DNA of 64,000 nt from assembly GCA_942491735.1 (NCBI GenBank), contig CALOCN010000014.1:2232001-2296000 (forward strand), written 5' to 3'. The translations under genes were made by a program, and so were the position numbers. The notes under the pieces are model-generated. The model was not told the DNA's origin and did not search any database. It was given only the letters and a program-made list of their open reading frames with translations. Numbering within the stretch: the first letter of the stretch is position 1; every line of letters begins with the position of its first letter. Positions 61,048 through 64,000 of the stretch are shown piece by piece. Source of the stretch: CALOCN01 sp942491735. GTDB lineage: Bacteria > Eisenbacteria > RBG-16-71-46 > JABDJR01.

Positions 61048-63411
61048 TCAAGACGCGCGCCGCCTGAATCGTTGTTTCAATCCGCGGGGAGGGAATGACT
61101 CTGCCGCAGAGAGGCCGGCTTCGTTCCACCGGAACCGGATTCCTCCGCCATGGTCGGTGCGGTGGACCCGGATTCCGAGGGTCTCGAGCCGATCCAGGGT
61201 CCTCGGGTCGGGATGCCCATAGCGGTTACCGGAACCGCAGGACACGATCGCCCAGTGGGGGCGGACGCGTTCCAGGAAGTCCGTGCCGCTCGAGCCCGCG
61301 CTCCCATGGTGCCCCACCTTGAGAAGGGTCGATGCCAGGGGAAGACCGTTCTCGAGACACTGCGCCTCGGCCAGATCCTCACCATCACCGGTGAAGAGGA
61401 TGGATACCGGCCCGTCCTCGACCCGGACGACAACCGAGGCCTCGTTCAGGTCCCCGCCCGGGGGCAACGCTTCGGGGTCGCCGGGAGCCGGATGCAGCAC
61501 CAGAATCCGGGGGTGGGCCCGTCCGGAGTCGGGGGGGCCCATGCCCTCAACTGGCCTACCCAGGGTGAGGGTGTCCCCCGCCGCGACGAGACAGGGGATC
61601 CGGTTCGCCCGGGCGAGGACCCGATCCACCGTCCCCGAGGTCCCGCGACGCGACCCATAACCTGCATCAAAGACACGGTCTACAGTGACTCCTGAAAGCA
61701 GTGCCTCAAGAGCGCCGACATGATCCCGATGCCGGTGGGAGAGAATCAGACCGTCCACGCGCCGAATCCCCTCGCTTCGCAGGAACGGTAGAATGGCCCG
61801 TTTCGCCGCGTTGCCTCCGCGATCGTCCCCGGTGTCCACCACCCACACGCTCCCATCCGAGAGCCGCAGCACCGCGGCGTCCCCCTGCCCCACGTCGAGA
61901 AACATGACCCAAGGCCCCGGCGAAGCGGCACGGGGAACAAACACGGCAGCGGCAACGGCCAAGGCCAGAACGGCTGCAACCCCGCGAGCGCGGCCTCGGG
62001 CCCGGGTGGAGGGGCGCAGGCCGAACCATCCCAGCATCAGGGCCAGACCGGCCCACACCGCGAGAGGGTTCGGGGCGGGTAGGCGTTCGTGAAACGGGAG
62101 CCGATCCGCACCCAGAGCGAGGATCCAACCCACGGCACCGGCGAGGATGCGGGCGGTCTCGGTCCAGGGACTCCCCGCGACCAGACCCAGCAAGGCGGCC
62201 GGCAGGAAAAGACCGGTCAAGGGGACGGCGACCAGGTTGGGAAAGAGGGCCAGCGGGGAGAGCGCGCCGAACGCGTTCACGGCCAGGGGAAGGGTCCCCC
62301 ACTGTGCCCCCAGGCTCACGGTCGGCAGAGCCAGGACGCGTCGCCATCGCCCCCGCCCGGGTCCCAGAAGATCCAGACCAAAGAAGATCCCCAGCACGGC
62401 AACCACCGACAGCCGGAATCCCAGGCGTTCGGCGAGGGCGGGATCCAACATGAGCAGCCAGGGGATGACCGCGGTGAGCCAAGCCCAACCGGGACGGTTG
62501 CGCCCGGTCCAACGTCCCAGATGCCAGGCGGCGATCATGGCCCCCGCTCTCATCGCGGAAGGTGCGCTCCCGGCCAGCAGGACGTAGAGCCAGGTGGCGA
62601 TCGGGATTCCAAGATGTCGGGCCGCGCTCCCCGCACTGGCGAGAACCGTCGCGCAGAGCATCGCGACCAGACCCACGTGCAGGCCGCTCACCGCCACCAG
62701 ATGCGATGCCCCGTTGTGGCGAAAGTCCTCCCGCTCCGCCGGCAGGAGGGCGTCTCCCCTGCCCAGGAGCAGCGCTTCGGCAAAACGTCCGGCAAACCCA
62801 CCGAGCCGGGTCCCGGCTCGTTCCCGCAGCGTGCGTCGCAGCGACTCGGCGGTCCCCACCCCGCCCGGTCCCCAGCGAGGGGGTTCCGTCGGATCCGGGT
62901 GGAACCGCCCCAGGGAACCGGGACGGGTCCATCCCCCGGGATTGGTCGCGCCCCGCTCGGGATCGACCCGCCCGTGCAGCGCAATCCACCGGGAGGGTGG
63001 CGTCATCTCCCAGTCGCCGAAGACCACCAGCGTTCCCCTCCCCCGGACCGTCTCCCCGTCAAGCCGGTATGGCCGAATGACGGCGCGAACACCGTAGTCC
63101 GCGGGAACCCACTCCACGACCCGGCCGATCAGCCAGAGGTCCGGCGCCCCGCGCAGCCAGGGCTCCGGTTCCTGTCGCAGGGCGCCCGCGCCGAAACCGA
63201 GAAACAGGATCGCCGCAACCTGCAGGAGACCGTCGCGGGGGAGGACCGAGGCTCCGCCGTGGGCAGGAACGCGCACCCTGGGACACGCCAGGGCCATCCC
63301 GACCCCGAGGCAACCCAACAGGACCGCCAGGGCCGCCGACTGGGGATCCCACCGGGCTCCGAGAAGGAGACCGAGCGCGGTGGGGACGCCGAAGGGGGCT
63401 CGCCACGCCAT
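61048..63411 (-). CDS. comEC: ComEC/Rec2-type DNA uptake channel
   Basis: Inner-membrane channel for single-stranded DNA entry in natural transformation, 787 residues. The N-terminal DUF4131-like part has several helices and an OB-like segment. The competence domain contains NGASHLVAVSGLHVGLVAML and a run of about seven membrane helices. The C-terminal metallo-beta-lactamase domain has FLDVGQGDAAVLR, LSHRHRDHVGALE and VGHHGSAGSSG. Unlike many ComEC proteins with a partly degraded motif, HxHxDH is complete, so the nuclease could be active. It ends 70 bases before purN. Confidence 0.92.
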   Translation of the reverse strand: MAWRAPFGVPTALGLLLGARWDPQSAALAVLLGCLGVGMALACPRVRVPAHGGASVLPRDGLLQVAAILFLGFGAGALRQEPEPWLRGAPDLWLIGRVVEWVPADYGVRAVIRPYRLDGETVRGRGTLVVFGDWEMTPPSRWIALHGRVDPERGATNPGGWTRPGSLGRFHPDPTEPPRWGPGGVGTAESLRRTLRERAGTRLGGFAGRFAEALLLGRGDALLPAEREDFRHNGASHLVAVSGLHVGLVAMLCATVLASAGSAARHLGIPIATWLYVLLAGSAPSAMRAGAMIAAWHLGRWTGRNRPGWAWLTAVIPWLLMLDPALAERLGFRLSVVAVLGIFFGLDLLGPGRGRWRRVLALPTVSLGAQWGTLPLAVNAFGALSPLALFPNLVAVPLTGLFLPAALLGLVAGSPWTETARILAGAVGWILALGADRLPFHERLPAPNPLAVWAGLALMLGWFGLRPSTRARGRARGVAAVLALAVAAAVFVPRAASPGPWVMFLDVGQGDAAVLRLSDGSVWVVDTGDDRGGNAAKRAILPFLRSEGIRRVDGLILSHRHRDHVGALEALLSGVTVDRVFDAGYGSRRGTSGTVDRVLARANRIPCLVAAGDTLTLGRPVEGMGPPDSGRAHPRILVLHPAPGDPEALPPGGDLNEASVVVRVEDGPVSILFTGDGEDLAEAQCLENGLPLASTLLKVGHHGSAGSSGTDFLERVRPHWAIVSCGSGNRYGHPDPRTLDRLETLGIRVHRTDHGGGIRFRWNEAGLSAAESFPPRGLKQRFRRRAS

Positions 63412-63474
63412 TCCCGCAACCTCGCGGGGACGGGGGGGCTATCGGCACGACCGGGGTGGGTCCCGGAATGAATC

Positions 63475-64000
63475 CTAGGGAAGCACGACCACCCGGCGGG
63501 TCATCGAGACACCGCTGGTGGTCCGAACCCGAACGAAGTACACGCCGGGTGAAACCGGGTGCTCTCCAGGGTTCCAGGCAAAGGGTCCGGGGAGTGGACG
63601 TCGGGGTCCCGCGTAGACCTGCCGACCCTGGACATCGAAGACGTGCAACTCACCGCTCCCCGCACCCGGGACCCGGAGTTGGACCCCGCCGGCGGAGGGT
63701 TCCCACCGGAGTGCGTCGGTCACGCTCGGGTTGGCCAGGTCCTGCGGGAGATCCGTATCGGGTTCCTCGCCTCGGCTTCGCTCGGCGATCCGCTGCCGGG
63801 CTCGTCCGACTTCCGCCAGGACCAGGTCCCGTTCGGTGTTGCTGCTCCACCCCTCCCGATCCATGAGCAGCGTCTCGAGGTCACGGATCCATCCGTCGAA
63901 TCGGTTCACCGCGGCCGGTGTCGGCTTGGGGCTCCGACCGCCCACTTCCACCCAGATCGGGCTGGTCAGTGCCTCCAGATCGTACCCGACCGTTGCATCG
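63475..64000 (-). CDS. C-terminal part of an exported protein with sorting tail (start outside window)
   Basis: The frame is open to the right edge (about 175 residues visible), so this is the 3' end of a longer gene. The first part is helical (FDGWIRDLETLLMDREGW, DLVLAEVGRARQRIAER). The last 85 residues are the FlgD/type IX-like tail (LRVPGAGSGELHVFDVQGRQVYAG, PVSPGVYFVRVRTTSG, TRRVVVLP). A GTG at 63951 could in principle be a start, but no signal peptide follows it. The catalytic or binding part is not visible. Confidence 0.7.
   Translation of the reverse strand, partial: DATVGYDLEALTSPIWVEVGGRSPKPTPAAVNRFDGWIRDLETLLMDREGWSSNTERDLVLAEVGRARQRIAERSRGEEPDTDLPQDLANPSVTDALRWEPSAGGVQLRVPGAGSGELHVFDVQGRQVYAGPRRPLPGPFAWNPGEHPVSPGVYFVRVRTTSGVSMTRRVVVLP

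Overview
The window is 64 kb of about 70% GC chromosome, tightly packed with genes in long same-strand runs, many joined by ATGA-type overlaps. There is one tRNA and no rRNA, CRISPR array or insertion sequence. Signs of a Gram-negative member of the Fibrobacteres-Chlorobi-Bacteroidetes (FCB) side of the tree, or a related uncultured phylum, are: FlgD/type IX-like C-terminal sorting tails on several secreted proteins, a lipoprotein resembling SprA segments, an LptE homologue and small outer-membrane beta-barrels. A candidate phylum such as Eisenbacteria is possible, but that is inference. LeuRS carries the KMGKS signature that I associate with actinobacteria.

Plus strand, 1-21934: recN (cut at the left edge) runs into trpG-trpD-trpC, then tRNA-Arg(CCG), a secreted M28 peptidase, a small membrane protein, a GGDEF diguanylate cyclase and a DUF92 membrane protein. 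Three nucleotide-sugar genes follow (a UDP-sugar dehydrogenase and two NAD epimerases), then an NtrB/NtrC-type kinase-regulator pair ending in a strong terminator. Next come lptE, holA, a thioredoxin-TPR protein and leuS, a neighbourhood related to leuS-lptE-holA of E. coli. The block ends with the SprA-like lipoprotein.

Minus strand, 21949-41320 (read right to left): a hybrid sensor kinase with a degenerate receiver; uvrC overlapping a Xer recombinase; a beta-barrel protein; a RapA-like SNF2 ATPase with a separate coiled-coil partner; a secreted protein that looks like a dead M3/M2 metallopeptidase; a membrane-anchored TPR protein; a DEDD exonuclease; a second beta-barrel; an alkyltransferase-like protein; an NHL-repeat protein; a TPR protein; and a secreted metallophosphoesterase with an exact 170-residue tandem duplication.

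At 41.5 kb rpsT stands alone on the plus strand behind a near-consensus promoter. Its stop shares a CTAG tetranucleotide with the stop of the convergent dapA. The minus strand then holds secA-xerC-argF-lipoprotein-dapA (48.6 to 41.8 kb) and a membrane PQQ-propeller protein with a possible degenerate PP2C-like head. Next is purN-purC-purH-guaA running into an M6-like metalloprotease and a lytic transglycosylase. The window ends with comEC and the 3' end of another protein with a sorting tail.

Most genes are housekeeping: DNA repair and uptake, tryptophan, purine, arginine and lysine synthesis, secretion, translation, and envelope biogenesis. The least ordinary parts are the split RapA pair, the pseudo-peptidase, the PP2C-like/PQQ fusion, the SprA-like lipoprotein and the set of proteins sharing a sorting tail. 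I saw no clear defence system or mobile element.
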